Shown here piece by piece: positions 34,712 through 42,985 of a stretch of DNA of 53,310 bases. A program made the position numbers and the translations under genes. Every line of letters starts with the position of its first letter. The stretch's first letter is position 1. The notes below the pieces were generated by a model that saw only the letters and a list, made by a program, of their open reading frames with translations, did not search any database and was not told the DNA's origin. Source of the DNA: Corynebacterium sp. MSK297 (GTDB taxonomy: Bacteria; Actinomycetota; Actinomycetes; Mycobacteriales; Mycobacteriaceae); NCBI RefSeq assembly GCF_030232885.1, contig NZ_JASPGD010000013.1, forward strand, positions 1 to 53,310. The letters run 5' to 3'.

Positions 34712-35929
34712 TTAACTGGCCCAGCCGTCGGGCTGTTGGCAGGACTTTGGGATGTCTTGTGGATGCCCTGTCACGGTGACCGCCAGGTAACGTGCCATCG
34801 CTATCAAGATCAATGCAATCAGCCCAAAGCTCGCTGCCGTCAAAGGCAAAGCTCCGGCGCCGCCAATTGTAAGCGCAATACCTCCAACAGCAGCCCCGAT
34901 TGATACACCGAGATAGGTTCCCGACGTGTTCAGTGCTAGAGCCTGGGGTGCTACTGGCCCGGCCAACATGTACAAGCGAGCTTGGATGGCTGGAGAATTC
35001 CAGAACGCCAAGCCGCCCCAAAATGTCACAACGCAGATAACCACGGGAATCGGGGCCGGCCTCGCCATCCATAGAAGCCACAAGATGACCATTGTGACGA
35101 TAATGCCGCCGATTCCGACGCTCAAGGTCCGGTCAGCGCCCCATCTGTCAGTTGCGATTCCACCTAACCAAATCCCGAGGATGCCAGCTATACCCGACAG
35201 GCTAAATGCCAATGCCCGTTCATCAACTCCAGCTGAGCTCGTGGAATCGAGGTAGGGGGCAAGGTAGGTCAGCATCATCATGGAGCCAGTCATCAGTGCG
35301 CAGTTCGCAAGCAAGCCGAACGAGATCGGTCCGGCACTTAGCGTCCGGAGCTGATCCTGGAGGAGTGGCACCTCCCGTTCGCCATCTTCACGCGGTAGCG
35401 TAGACAAGAGTGCAAGAAGGACTATCAACCCTGCCACGGCCATGGTGGCAAAGGATGCACGCCATCCAAGATGTCCGCCGATCCACGTCCCGATCGGGAC
35501 ACCGGCAGCAATAGAACCGGTCACCCCCAGGGATACAATAGCGATGTAGCGGCCGGTCTTACCCGCAGGAGCCCGTTCCGCGGCGAAGGCGAACACGGCA
35601 GGAGTCATCCCAGCTGCAGCCACAGCGGCTACCACCCTCAACACCAGAAGGAGGGGGTATGACGGCACAATTACAGCCAGACCATTTGCGAGAATGAACA
35701 AGCATAGACCGACGGTAAATAATTGGCGTCGTGGAATTTTTGCCAGGACAACTGCAGCCAAAGGCGCCACTATAGCTACGGTCAGCGAAAATGCGGTAAT
35801 GAGCTGTCCCGCATGGGATTCACTCACTCCCAGATCAGCGGCGAGTTCAGGTAGAATTCCGGCGATGACATAGTCATCCGTATATAGTACGAATCCTGCG
35901 GCGAGCAGGGCGAAGAGCCATGCAGGCAT
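34712..35929 (-). CDS. MFS drug efflux transporter
   Basis: A 405-residue major facilitator of the DHA1 drug:proton antiporter type with 12 hydrophobic segments. Features are VLYTDDYVIAGILPELAADL in helix 1, KIPRRQLFTVGL (the loop 2-3 motif A region), LRVVAAVAAAGMTPAVFAF, and the motif C-like SLGVTGSIAAGVPIGTWIG in helix 5. It resembles the chloramphenicol/arabinose exporter group. The start is ATG 35929, with AGAAAGG upstream, just four bases after the tetR stop at 35934; the frame is open further but that would overlap tetR. It is the last gene of an ABC-F, tetR, MFS operon, which supports a drug-resistance role. Confidence 0.85.
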   Translation of the reverse strand: MPAWLFALLAAGFVLYTDDYVIAGILPELAADLGVSESHAGQLITAFSLTVAIVAPLAAVVLAKIPRRQLFTVGLCLFILANGLAVIVPSYPLLLVLRVVAAVAAAGMTPAVFAFAAERAPAGKTGRYIAIVSLGVTGSIAAGVPIGTWIGGHLGWRASFATMAVAGLIVLLALLSTLPREDGEREVPLLQDQLRTLSAGPISFGLLANCALMTGSMMMLTYLAPYLDSTSSAGVDERALAFSLSGIAGILGIWLGGIATDRWGADRTLSVGIGGIIVTMVILWLLWMARPAPIPVVICVVTFWGGLAFWNSPAIQARLYMLAGPVAPQALALNTSGTYLGVSIGAAVGGIALTIGGAGALPLTAASFGLIALILIAMARYLAVTVTGHPQDIPKSCQQPDGWAS

Positions 35930-35933
35930 CAGG

Positions 35934-36533
35934 CTACCTTTCTGTATTAAGAAGATTGCGTAACGCATCTCGTAGCGTCGAACGCAATTGATATACGGTG
36001 AGGGCCCCATGAGGTGTGACGGTGTCAAGTGTCAGGCCACCAACAATGGCCGAGACTTGCCGGGCTGCGGCGCTTGGGTTGGGCACTTCGAGGCAAGCTA
36101 GTGCCGCAGTAATAATGTCATGGAGATCGCTCGCCATCTGTGCAGCGGATGATGCAAATACCGTCTGTGTTCTTGAGGCACGTATGAGCTCAAGGACTAT
36201 GATCGCCTCCATCCTCCGCTCCTCATCGACAGGAAGCACTTGTTCCAGAAGATCTTGCAAAGCAGTTAGTGCCTCTTCGCCGTCGAGGCCCCTCAACTGC
36301 TCGACCGGATGGTGCATGAGTCGCTGTCCCATCCGGTTTCCGGCTTCGTGAGCTGCAGCGGTCAGTAGGTCTTCTTGTCCATCAAAAAAGTGCCGTACCG
36401 ACCCTATATTGAGGTTCGCTTCAGCTGCCACCTTTCTTAGGGTAAGTCCTTCAAGGCCCTCTGCTACGATCAACCGAAATGCAGCATCGATGACATACTG
36501 GCGACGTTCCTCTGCGTCTATGCGTGCAGGCAT
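35934..36533 (-). CDS. TetR-family repressor
   Basis: A 199-residue TetR-type regulator. The N-terminal helix-turn-helix runs EERRQYVIDAAFRLIVAEGL, then LTLRKVAAEANLNIGSVRHF. The rest is the all-helical ligand domain (LDGEEALTALQDLLEQVLPV, REALRNLL-like end). It lies between the ABC-F gene (12-base gap) and the MFS gene (4-base gap), so it is made from the same message as the proteins it probably controls. Two TATCAY-N4-GTGATA palindromes upstream of the ABC-F gene are the likely operator. Ligand unknown. Confidence 0.85.
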   Translation of the reverse strand: MPARIDAEERRQYVIDAAFRLIVAEGLEGLTLRKVAAEANLNIGSVRHFFDGQEDLLTAAAHEAGNRMGQRLMHHPVEQLRGLDGEEALTALQDLLEQVLPVDEERRMEAIIVLELIRASRTQTVFASSAAQMASDLHDIITAALACLEVPNPSAAARQVSAIVGGLTLDTVTPHGALTVYQLRSTLRDALRNLLNTER

Positions 36534-36545
36534 GTGTTTTCATCC

Positions 36546-38210
36546 TCATTTTCTTTTGACAGATTCGTCCCATACAGGATGGTCGGTTTCGTACGTCTGT
36601 CCGTCCTTGGTGAATACCAAGAAGCGATCGAAATCTCGGGCAAACCAACGGTCGTGGGTCACGGCAAGAACTGTCCCCTCGTAGGCTCTGAGCGCTCGTT
36701 GGAGAGCCTCCGCTGACTCCAAGTCGAGATTGTCAGTCGGCTCGTCGAGAAGCAACATTGTCGCACCGCCAAGTTCGAGTAAAAGGATCTGGAAGCGAGC
36801 TTGTTGCCCCCCAGACAGGGAATCGAAGTTCTGCTCGGCGGAACGGGCGAGCTCGTAACGAGCTAGCACTCGGGACGACTCATCTCGTGGCATTCCACGT
36901 CGGTGCTCGTCACCGCGATGCAGTATCGAGAGCAGACTACGGCCGCGAAGGTCGGGGCGTCCATGTGTTTGCGCGAACCAACCCGGACGGACTCGGGCGC
37001 CGAGACGTGCGGTACCGTCGTGCGTCACCGGATCAATCTGCATCTCGGCTACAGGTTCGTGTTCAGGGGTGGGGTCATCGCCGCCGGCTGCTAGCAGACG
37101 AAGGAAGTGCGACTTTCCAGATCCGTTCTCGCCGAGAACGGCAATGCGGTCACCGTACCAAGCTTGGAAGTCGAAGGGCCGGACGAGTCCGGTGAGTTCG
37201 AGTTGCTCACACGTCACAGCCTTCTTGCCCGTTCTGCCTCCATGTAGACGTATCGCAAGTTCTTGCTCCCGTGGTTGCGCCTCAGGCGGACCAGCCTGTT
37301 CGAACCTGGCCAACCTAGTCTGCGCCGCCTTGTACCGGGAGGTCATATCTGAGTTATAGGCTGCCTTCTGTTTATACATCTGAACAAGCGAACGTAACTT
37401 TGCATGCTCGTCATCCCATCGGCGCCGCAGTTCGTCCAGCCTTTCAAACCGCTGTGTGCGTGCCTTCTGATACCCGCTGAAGCCGCCAGAGTGAACCCAT
37501 GCGGTGTTACCTGCGCTGCCCAGCTCAAGAGTGACGATACTAGTGGCGGTGTTTGCGAGAAGTTCGCGGTCATGGCTGATATAAAGCACGCTCTTATTAC
37601 ATTCGACCAGCTGGTTTTCAAGCCAGCGTTTGCCGGGGACGTCGAGGAAGTTGTCTGGTTCATCGAGAAGAAGAATCTCATCAGGACCACGAAGGAGCGC
37701 GTTAAGTATGAGGCGCTTCTGCTCACCGCCCGATAACGTCGTCACCGGACGGTCCCGACACTTCTCGAATGGCAAGCCCAGAGAATCTGTGGCGCACGCA
37801 TCCCAAAGAACTTCGAGATCATAACCACCCTTCTCGCCCCAAGCGGCCAGAGCGGATGCGTATTCCATCTGCCGGTCAGTATCGTCTGCAGTGGCAACTG
37901 CTTGTTCGGCGCGACGTAGTTCTGCAGCGGCTTCCTGCAAGGGCGGAGGAGCCACTGATAGTAACAATTCTTGGACCGTCCCGGAATCGACGAACTGGCG
38001 CATCACTCCAATCGAGCCATTGCGCGAGACTACCCCCGCCTCGGGAGTGATCTCGCCTGTGATGATGCGTAACAGTGTTGTTTTGCCTGCTCCATTCGCT
38101 CCGATCACCGCCACCCTCTCCCGAGGGCCGACACGGAACGAGACGTCGCGGAGCAGGGGTCGGCCGTCGGCCAGCGTGTAACTCACCGACTGTGCTTCGA
38201 GGTAGCTCAT
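36546..38210 (-). CDS. ABC-F family ATPase (ribosome-protection or translation factor type)
   Basis: A 554-residue soluble protein with two ATPase domains and no membrane part. Domain 1 has GANGAGKTTLLRI, LSGGEQKRLILNALL and EILLLDEPDNFLD; domain 2 has GENGSGKSHFLRLL, LSGGQQARFQILLLE and MLLLDEPTDNLD. The linker between them is charged and helical (QRFERLDELRRRWDDEHAK and on), as in ABC-F proteins that bind the ribosomal E site. Several ABC-F proteins protect ribosomes from macrolides, lincosamides or pleuromutilins; the tetR and MFS genes downstream make a resistance role likely but do not prove it. ATG 38210 (MSYLEAQSVSYTLADG) fits the family start; the longer frame would cross the palindrome. 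Confidence 0.85.
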   Translation of the reverse strand: MSYLEAQSVSYTLADGRPLLRDVSFRVGPRERVAVIGANGAGKTTLLRIITGEITPEAGVVSRNGSIGVMRQFVDSGTVQELLLSVAPPPLQEAAAELRRAEQAVATADDTDRQMEYASALAAWGEKGGYDLEVLWDACATDSLGLPFEKCRDRPVTTLSGGEQKRLILNALLRGPDEILLLDEPDNFLDVPGKRWLENQLVECNKSVLYISHDRELLANTATSIVTLELGSAGNTAWVHSGGFSGYQKARTQRFERLDELRRRWDDEHAKLRSLVQMYKQKAAYNSDMTSRYKAAQTRLARFEQAGPPEAQPREQELAIRLHGGRTGKKAVTCEQLELTGLVRPFDFQAWYGDRIAVLGENGSGKSHFLRLLAAGGDDPTPEHEPVAEMQIDPVTHDGTARLGARVRPGWFAQTHGRPDLRGRSLLSILHRGDEHRRGMPRDESSRVLARYELARSAEQNFDSLSGGQQARFQILLLELGGATMLLLDEPTDNLDLESAEALQRALRAYEGTVLAVTHDRWFARDFDRFLVFTKDGQTYETDHPVWDESVKRK

Positions 38211-38222
38211 GGGCGACCAAGG

Positions 38223-38238
38223 TATCACGGTTGTGATA
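38223..38238. promoter_or_regulatory. Putative TetR operator 1
   Basis: TATCAC-GGTT-GTGATA is a perfect six-base inverted repeat 12 bases upstream of the ABC-F start. A nearly identical palindrome lies at 38377-38392. The pair is probably the operator of the TetR repressor encoded in the same operon. Confidence 0.55.
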
Positions 38239-38376
38239 AATGATGGAACCCAGGCATTAGTAGTGGCGTTGAGCTGGAGTGTCGTCCTAGCTGATACCCC
38301 ACTCAAGGTCGTGGCCACGGGACAGGGTGGCGATGACTTGGGGCGAGGGGGTAAAGTGTGTCACGCTCGTGCGATA

Positions 38377-38392
38377 TATCATGCCCGTGATA
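38377..38392. promoter_or_regulatory. Putative TetR operator 2
   Basis: TATCAT-GCCC-GTGATA has the same 6-4-6 architecture and 11 of 12 arm bases in common with the palindrome at 38223. The spacing between the two starts is 154 bases, so the region between them probably holds the operon promoter. Confidence 0.5.
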
Positions 38393-38670
38393 GATTCGGT
38401 TCGAGTACAACGCATAGAAGCGCTGAGCGGTGGCTCGTTAGCACCGCAGTCGCCTGATCAACGCCCCACCGCGCAAATGGACAAGACGCCAACGGCTTCA
38501 ACTCTCTCGCCCAACTGGGATATGTCGCCAAACAAGAGACTTGAGGCCGCCCGGTTGGTTACATCAACCTCGCGGTCAAGCGGGACGGCACCGGATCAGT
38601 ACCGTCGCGGGAAGACGGAACTGATCTTGCAGCGACCACGATTGCGTTCAGGCGTAAAAGACGACGATCC
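38393..38670 (+). other. Relic coding sequence upstream of the IS3 element
   Basis: No intact gene. One plus-strand frame reads DANGFNSLAQLGYVAKQE, then a TGA, then GRPVGYINLAVKRDGTGSV and on to the IS end. The composition looks like a decayed coding region, but I do not recognise the family. Confidence 0.3.
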
Positions 38671-38730
38671 TGAGGTTACCCTCGTTTGGTGGACACCCGA
38701 TTAGTGCGGATTTTGTGTCCGTAGGAGAGG

Positions 38731-39049
38731 ATGTTCATTGTGAGTCAACAACGCCAGAAATACACACCTGAGTATCGACGTGAAGCTTTGAGCCTGGTAA
38801 TCGAATCGCAGCGCCCAATTGCTCATGTAGCTCAAGGAGATTGGCGTCGCACCAGGTCTTTTAGGCCGGTGGGTCAAAAATCAGCGTCAACGCCGAGGAT
38901 CCTCTGATGGATTAAGCGAGGCGGATCTTCGTGCTGAGAACGCTCGTCTGCGTCGTGAGCTGGCACAAGCCAAGATGGATAATGAGTTTTTGTCAAACCC
39001 GACAGCCTTCTTCGCTTTAAGGCAACGCGATCAGAAAAGTTCGAATTAA
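38731..39049 (+). pseudogene. IS3 transposase orfA, frameshifted
   Basis: Helix-turn-helix subunit of an IS3 element. It starts as MFIVSQQRQKYTPEYRREAL with AGGAGAGG just before ATG 38731 (GTG 38740 is also possible). At about 38836 one extra base shifts the frame: the expected continuation (EIGVAPGLLGRWVKNQRQRR, then AENARLRRELAQAKMDNEFL and SNPTAFFALRQRDQK) is found in the next frame and ends at 39049. The site is not the orfA/orfB junction where programmed frameshifting occurs, so this is damage. Confidence 0.8.
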
Positions 39050-39948
39050 TGCAGCAGGAGAAGGCTAACTACAGTATCAAACGTATGGCACGGCTATTAA
39101 AAGTGTCTCGGTCTGGATACTACACATGGGCTCATACGCAGCAGAAGCGGCTATCCGGTGAAGATTATCGTACAGCTTTTTACGATGATGTTGACCGCAA
39201 GATTCATCAGATTTGGTCGGATTCCGACGAGGTTTATGGTGCCCCACGGATCACCGCAGAACTTACCGAGCGCTACCGTATTTCGCTTAACCGTAAGACT
39301 GTGGCCAAGCGGATGCGCATGATGGGCATTGAAGGAATTTCACCACGTGCCTTTGTCCCGGTGACAACGATTCAATCTAAGCGGAAGTCGAGTCTTGATG
39401 ACCTGGTCAAGCGCATGTTTGATACCGGTGAGCTCAACAGGGTGTGGATGTCAGATATTACCTACCTGCGCACCAACGAGGGCTGGTTGTATTTGTGCGT
39501 GGTCCGCGATGGCCATTCCCGCAGGGTACTGGGCTGGGCTATGGATAGCGTGCAAGATACTTCCCTGGTCGAACGAGCTTTGCGGATGGCGTATACACTG
39601 CGCGGTGACGTTGCTGATGGTCTGGTGTTTGACGCTGACCGCGGAACTCAATTCACCAGCGAGAAGCTTTGGGAAGTATGCCGTAACCTGGGCATTGCTC
39701 AGTCCGTGGGGCGTACCGGGGTGTGTTTCGATAATGCGATGGCCGAGTCGTTCTGGTCGACGCTTAAGACCGAGTTCTACGACCGGAAGCGCTGGCCCAC
39801 CCGTGATGCCGCACGCAAGGCCGTTGCCTACTGGATTGAGGTGGTCTATAACCGTCGGCGTCGGCATTCCTCACTGGGGATGGTCAGTCCCGTCGATTTC
39901 GAGAACCATATTGGTTTAACCACCAGCAGAAAAGAAATAGCTGCCTAA
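39049..39948 (+). CDS. IS3 transposase orfB (DDE integrase)
   Basis: A complete 299-residue catalytic subunit. The N-terminal HTH_21-like domain (RMARLLKVSRSGYYTW) is followed by the integrase core with Asp in WMSDITYLRTNEG, Asp in VFDADRGTQFTSEKLW and Glu in NAMAESFWSTLKTEFY, then YNRRRRHSSLGMVSPVDFE near the end. ATG 39049 overlaps the orfA stop (TAATG). With orfA broken, the element probably moves only if another copy supplies OrfA or OrfAB. Confidence 0.9.
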   Translation: MQQEKANYSIKRMARLLKVSRSGYYTWAHTQQKRLSGEDYRTAFYDDVDRKIHQIWSDSDEVYGAPRITAELTERYRISLNRKTVAKRMRMMGIEGISPRAFVPVTTIQSKRKSSLDDLVKRMFDTGELNRVWMSDITYLRTNEGWLYLCVVRDGHSRRVLGWAMDSVQDTSLVERALRMAYTLRGDVADGLVFDADRGTQFTSEKLWEVCRNLGIAQSVGRTGVCFDNAMAESFWSTLKTEFYDRKRWPTRDAARKAVAYWIEVVYNRRRRHSSLGMVSPVDFENHIGLTTSRKEIAA

Positions 39949-39994
39949 CCACTAGGTAGCTCTACTATGTGTCCACGATTTGCGGGCAACCCCA

Positions 39995-40352
39995 GCGCTT
40001 GCAGTGAAGCGGTACCGGGGAAGAAGCCTGAGCTTAGCCCCTGAAAACTGGAATGGCCAATTTTAGACGGGTGGGGGCTTGAAGGGTCTGTTGAACCCAT
40101 CGGCGGGCAATGCGCCATGAAACCATGGCTTTGGGGCTACTGCCTGACTCGACGCCTACGTCGACATGGTTTCTGTCAGGATTTGATCTTCTACTAATTG
40201 GATAACTCGGTCCTTCGCATGTTGATCAATTTTGTGGGTATGCTTGAAGCATTTTCCCATCTACTTAAACGGAGCAAAACCTGGGGCACTTCACTAGGCG
40301 TTTTCAACGCTCTATATACGGTAGGGCTTGAACGGAATCCTTGTAGGCACAA
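39995..40352. other. Stretch without a recognised gene
   Basis: I see no supported gene, RNA or repeat here. It lies between the right end of the IS3 element and the stop of the pentapeptide-repeat gene. Confidence 0.4.
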
Positions 40353-40697
40353 TCAGGGGGTATAAAAGATCGCATTACTTGCATCCAAACCTGTACATTC
40401 AGAGAATTGCCTTGGATCGGCGGTAACAGGCACCAGATATGCGTTAGTAAGATCAGCGTGCGTTAATGTCGCTCCACGAAGGTCCGACTCGCTAAGAATT
40501 GCGTGCGTAAAATCTGCATCGGTAAAATCCGCCGATTTCAAGTTAGCCCACGCCACCATAGAACCTCGGAACGAGCATCCTTTGCATATGCTTCCTTCGA
40601 GATTGATGTCCGTCAGGTCATAGTTGGACATATCTTTCCCGGAAATGTCTTTACCAGCGAGTCCCGTGACCCACGATCGAGGCATCGTTTTGTACAT
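40353..40697 (-). CDS. Small pentapeptide-repeat protein
   Basis: A 114-residue protein made of pentapeptide repeats with the A(D/N)LXX pattern: KDISGKDMSNYDLTDINLEG, then WANLKSADFTDADFTHAILS, then SDLRGATLTHADLTNAYL. About nine units would form roughly two coils of a right-handed beta-helix. Large members of this family mimic DNA and protect gyrase from quinolones; this one is much shorter and its role is unknown. Its ATG follows, by three bases, the stop of a relic frame at 40701, so it was probably the downstream gene of a pair whose first gene has been lost. Confidence 0.75.
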   Translation of the reverse strand: MYKTMPRSWVTGLAGKDISGKDMSNYDLTDINLEGSICKGCSFRGSMVAWANLKSADFTDADFTHAILSESDLRGATLTHADLTNAYLVPVTADPRQFSECTGLDASNAIFYTP

Positions 40698-40700
40698 TTT

Positions 40701-40865
40701 CTATTTAATCTGCGGTGAATTGATGATCCATTGCGAGCAACGGCCTTGGTAGCCAAGGCCGTGGGTGGTTACAACTTTATAAGGTTTGCCGTCACCCATC
40801 TTATTGAAACCGACCACGGTTAGTATGTCTGTGGTCTCGACTTTCCCGCCAGCACACGTCGGCTA
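40701..40865 (-). pseudogene. C-terminal relic of an unknown gene upstream of the pentapeptide gene
   Basis: The minus strand keeps about 50 codons of a lost gene: GGKVETTDILTVVGFNKMGD, then GKPYKVVTTHGLGYQ and GRCSQWIINSPQIK before TAG at 40701. The stop lies three bases before the pentapeptide-repeat start, typical of an operon. A perfect nine-base inverted repeat (CGGCCTTGG-TAG-CCAAGGCCG, 40741-40761) lies inside it. Upstream it runs into serine-recombinase relic sequence. No family recognised. Confidence 0.45.
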
Positions 40866-41090
40866 ATCTCCACTACTTGGTTTGGGCTAAGGGAGGGTTC
40901 GCGGTTTTCGTATTTGCCGGCGTTTTTCGGCAACGTGAGATTCTCATGCACAAAAATAACGGTCACACTTTTGCTGGAGAGTTCACCAACAATACCGCGA
41001 AGATCCGTTAGCGATCAGATGAGGCGATCAATCGACGAGACGACGAGTTCGTCGCCGTCGAAATACGGATATACCCCTTCCACTTCCCAC
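40820..41090 (-). pseudogene. Serine recombinase (resolvase) relic
   Basis: The minus strand reads YFDGDELVVSSIDRLI, an in-frame TGA, then SLTDLRGIVGELSSKSVTVI, then FVHENLTLPKN. This is the resolvase catalytic-domain segment 'GD.lvv.siDRL.Rs..dL..iv..L..kgv...f..E.l'. The sequence then jumps to EPSLSPNQVVEISRRVLAGK, which is the start of the C-terminal helix-turn-helix, so the middle is deleted. The active-site serine region is not visible. It is the scar of a Tn3-like or invertase-bearing element. Confidence 0.65.
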
Positions 41091-41176
41091 GCATTAGTCT
41101 TCGTCCCGCGAGGGTTGAAAGTCAGCATTCTCCTGGGCAATGACCGCATCCCCTCCTGCTACTTAACCCTTAGCCG

Positions 41177-42607
41177 TTAGCTTTGCGGGGTACGGGAGGC
41201 TTCAAGCATTTCTTCAAACTCTACGAGCTTCTTGCGCTCGCGGCCTTCGGCCTCACCCAAAGCTACTTCGCGGGCATCCAGCAACTGGAAACCCTCCCAG
41301 TTGGTCACTTCGACGCCGCGGGATTCCAACAACTCCACCAAGTCGGTGTTGTCGGCAGCGGACAGCTTACCGGCCGCAATATCCTCCAGCAGCATGCCGA
41401 TAGTCTCGGCGGCATCGGATTTCGTGTTACCAATCAGGCCCACCGGGCCGCGCTTAATCCAGCCGGTGGTATACAGGCTTGGCACAATTTCGCCATTCGG
41501 TTCTGTGAGCACGTGGCCGCCGTCGTTGGGGATGACGTGCTTCTGCTCATCAAACGGCACACCCTCGATGCCCACTGACCGGTAACCAACCGCGCGGTAG
41601 ACAGCTTGTACCGGCCATTCGGTGAATTCGCCGGTGCCTTGCACATTTCCGTCGCCGGTCAACTCGGTGCGCTCGGTCTTCAGCGCTGCAACCTTGCCAT
41701 CCTTGCCGATGATCTCGACCGGGTTTTCAAAGAAATGAATCTGCAGCGTGTGCGGTGCTTCCTTCGGATCGCGCATCGCGTACTGTTCCAGAATTTGGCA
41801 CACCTGATCTTGCGACTTCGATGCGCGGCGTGCCGCCTCGCCGGATTCGTCGTAATCAATATCTTCTGGGTCGACGACGACGTTGATGGTGTCCGAGTGG
41901 TCGAGCTCTTTCAGTTCCTGCGGGGTGAACTTAGCTTCGGCGGGGCCGCGACGTCCGAACACGCGCACGGTGTGGGCCTGGTTTTGCGCCAGTGATTCGT
42001 AGACATTGTCCGGAATTTCGGTGACCTTCAACTCGTCGCCCGTCTTCGCCAAAATACGGGAGACATCCAGGCCCACATTGCCGACGCCGATGACCGCGAC
42101 TTGCTCGGCGGAAAGGTCCCAGTTGCGCTCGAAGCGGGGGTTACCGTCGTAGAAGCCGACGAATTCGCCAGCACCCCACACACCTTCCAGGTCCGCGCCA
42201 GGGATGTTCAGGTCACGGTCGTCGACGGCGCCGGTGGAGAAAATAACGGCGTCGTAATGATCCTTGAGTTCTTCGACGCTGATGGTGTGGCCAACCTCGA
42301 CGTTGCCGATAAACCGGATCTTCTCGTTGCTGAGCACGCGGTGCAGCGATTTGATGATGCCTTTAATACGCGGGTGATCCGGAGCCACGCCGTAGCGGAT
42401 CAAGCCGAAGGGGGTGGGCATGCGGTCGAGCAAGTCAATATCGACGTTGCCGCCGGTCTTTTTAATCAGGATATCGGAGGCGTAAATACCGGCTGGACCA
42501 GCACCGACGACGGCGATCTTGAGCGGTTTATCGCCCTCGGTGTTGGGGTTGCTGGTCACTGCGTCAGTCTGCTTGGACGGAGTTGCGGACGTAGTGGAAG
42601 TAGTCAT
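41177..42607 (-). CDS. fpr2: Ferredoxin/flavodoxin-NADP+ reductase (FprA/adrenodoxin-reductase type)
   Basis: A 476-residue flavoprotein of the adrenodoxin-reductase group. The FAD motif is IAVVGAGPAGIYASDILIKK (about residue 31), followed by DLLDRMPTPFGLIRYGVAPD and HP, family hallmarks. The NADP-binding fold starts at VAVIGVGNVGLDVSRILAKT, and the C-terminal FAD segment is GWIKRGPVGLIGNTKSDAAE. It passes electrons from NADPH to ferredoxin. In C. glutamicum the divergently placed fpr2 belongs to the cys regulon and feeds sulfite reductase, and the arrangement here is the same: it faces cysI across a 378-base region. The start is ATG 42607; the first 25 residues are a Ser/Thr-rich tail. Confidence 0.92.
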   Translation of the reverse strand: MTTSTTSATPSKQTDAVTSNPNTEGDKPLKIAVVGAGPAGIYASDILIKKTGGNVDIDLLDRMPTPFGLIRYGVAPDHPRIKGIIKSLHRVLSNEKIRFIGNVEVGHTISVEELKDHYDAVIFSTGAVDDRDLNIPGADLEGVWGAGEFVGFYDGNPRFERNWDLSAEQVAVIGVGNVGLDVSRILAKTGDELKVTEIPDNVYESLAQNQAHTVRVFGRRGPAEAKFTPQELKELDHSDTINVVVDPEDIDYDESGEAARRASKSQDQVCQILEQYAMRDPKEAPHTLQIHFFENPVEIIGKDGKVAALKTERTELTGDGNVQGTGEFTEWPVQAVYRAVGYRSVGIEGVPFDEQKHVIPNDGGHVLTEPNGEIVPSLYTTGWIKRGPVGLIGNTKSDAAETIGMLLEDIAAGKLSAADNTDLVELLESRGVEVTNWEGFQLLDAREVALGEAEGRERKKLVEFEEMLEASRTPQS

Positions 42608-42828
42608 TCGCGTTAATCGTGCCTTTCGGTTGTTAGTCGTTAGTTGTTGGTTTCTCGTGCGAGTGCGTTCTTCTGCGCGTGCGTGATCACGCGCTTATTC
42701 GGTTCGCGTTAAGCAAGCAAGATCTATTTGAACCTATTTGTCTCTATTTTGCTAGCTAGCGAATTAAATTCAAATGATGTGGGCCACATTACTCCAGGTC
42801 GCATGCAGGATTGCTTGTATGAATTAAA

Positions 42829-42844
42829 TAGACCGACCGGTCTC
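42829..42844 (+). promoter_or_regulatory. McbR-type operator upstream of cysI
   Basis: TAGAC-CGACCG-GTCTC matches the C. glutamicum McbR consensus TAGAC-N6-GTCTA except for the last base. A -10-like TAGACT lies at 42852-42857, so the operator would cover the -35 region of the cysI promoter. McbR represses sulfur and methionine genes. About 145 bases separate the operator from the cysI start; the AT-rich stretch around 42720-42780 lies between this site and fpr2. Confidence 0.6.
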
Positions 42845-42985
42845 ATTGGGTTAGACTAAGTGGTTCAATTACTGTGAACGCATTGGTTCGGCCGGGATTG
42901 TGACTTTCCGGTTGAACAACAAAATCTACAACTAACCCCGAGTAAAACCCCTGCACATCGCCGAAACCGTTTAGTGAGGCAACTT

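Larger units (their letters stand above)
38671..39994 (+). mobile_element. IS3-family insertion sequence with broken orfA
   Basis: The left end reads TGAGGTTACCCTCG and the complement of the right end TGGGGTTGCCCGCA; both continue into GTGGACAC, giving imperfect terminal repeats that start with TG as usual in IS3 elements. Length is about 1.32 kb. The flanking bases show no clear target duplication. orfA carries a frameshift; orfB is intact. Confidence 0.8.
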
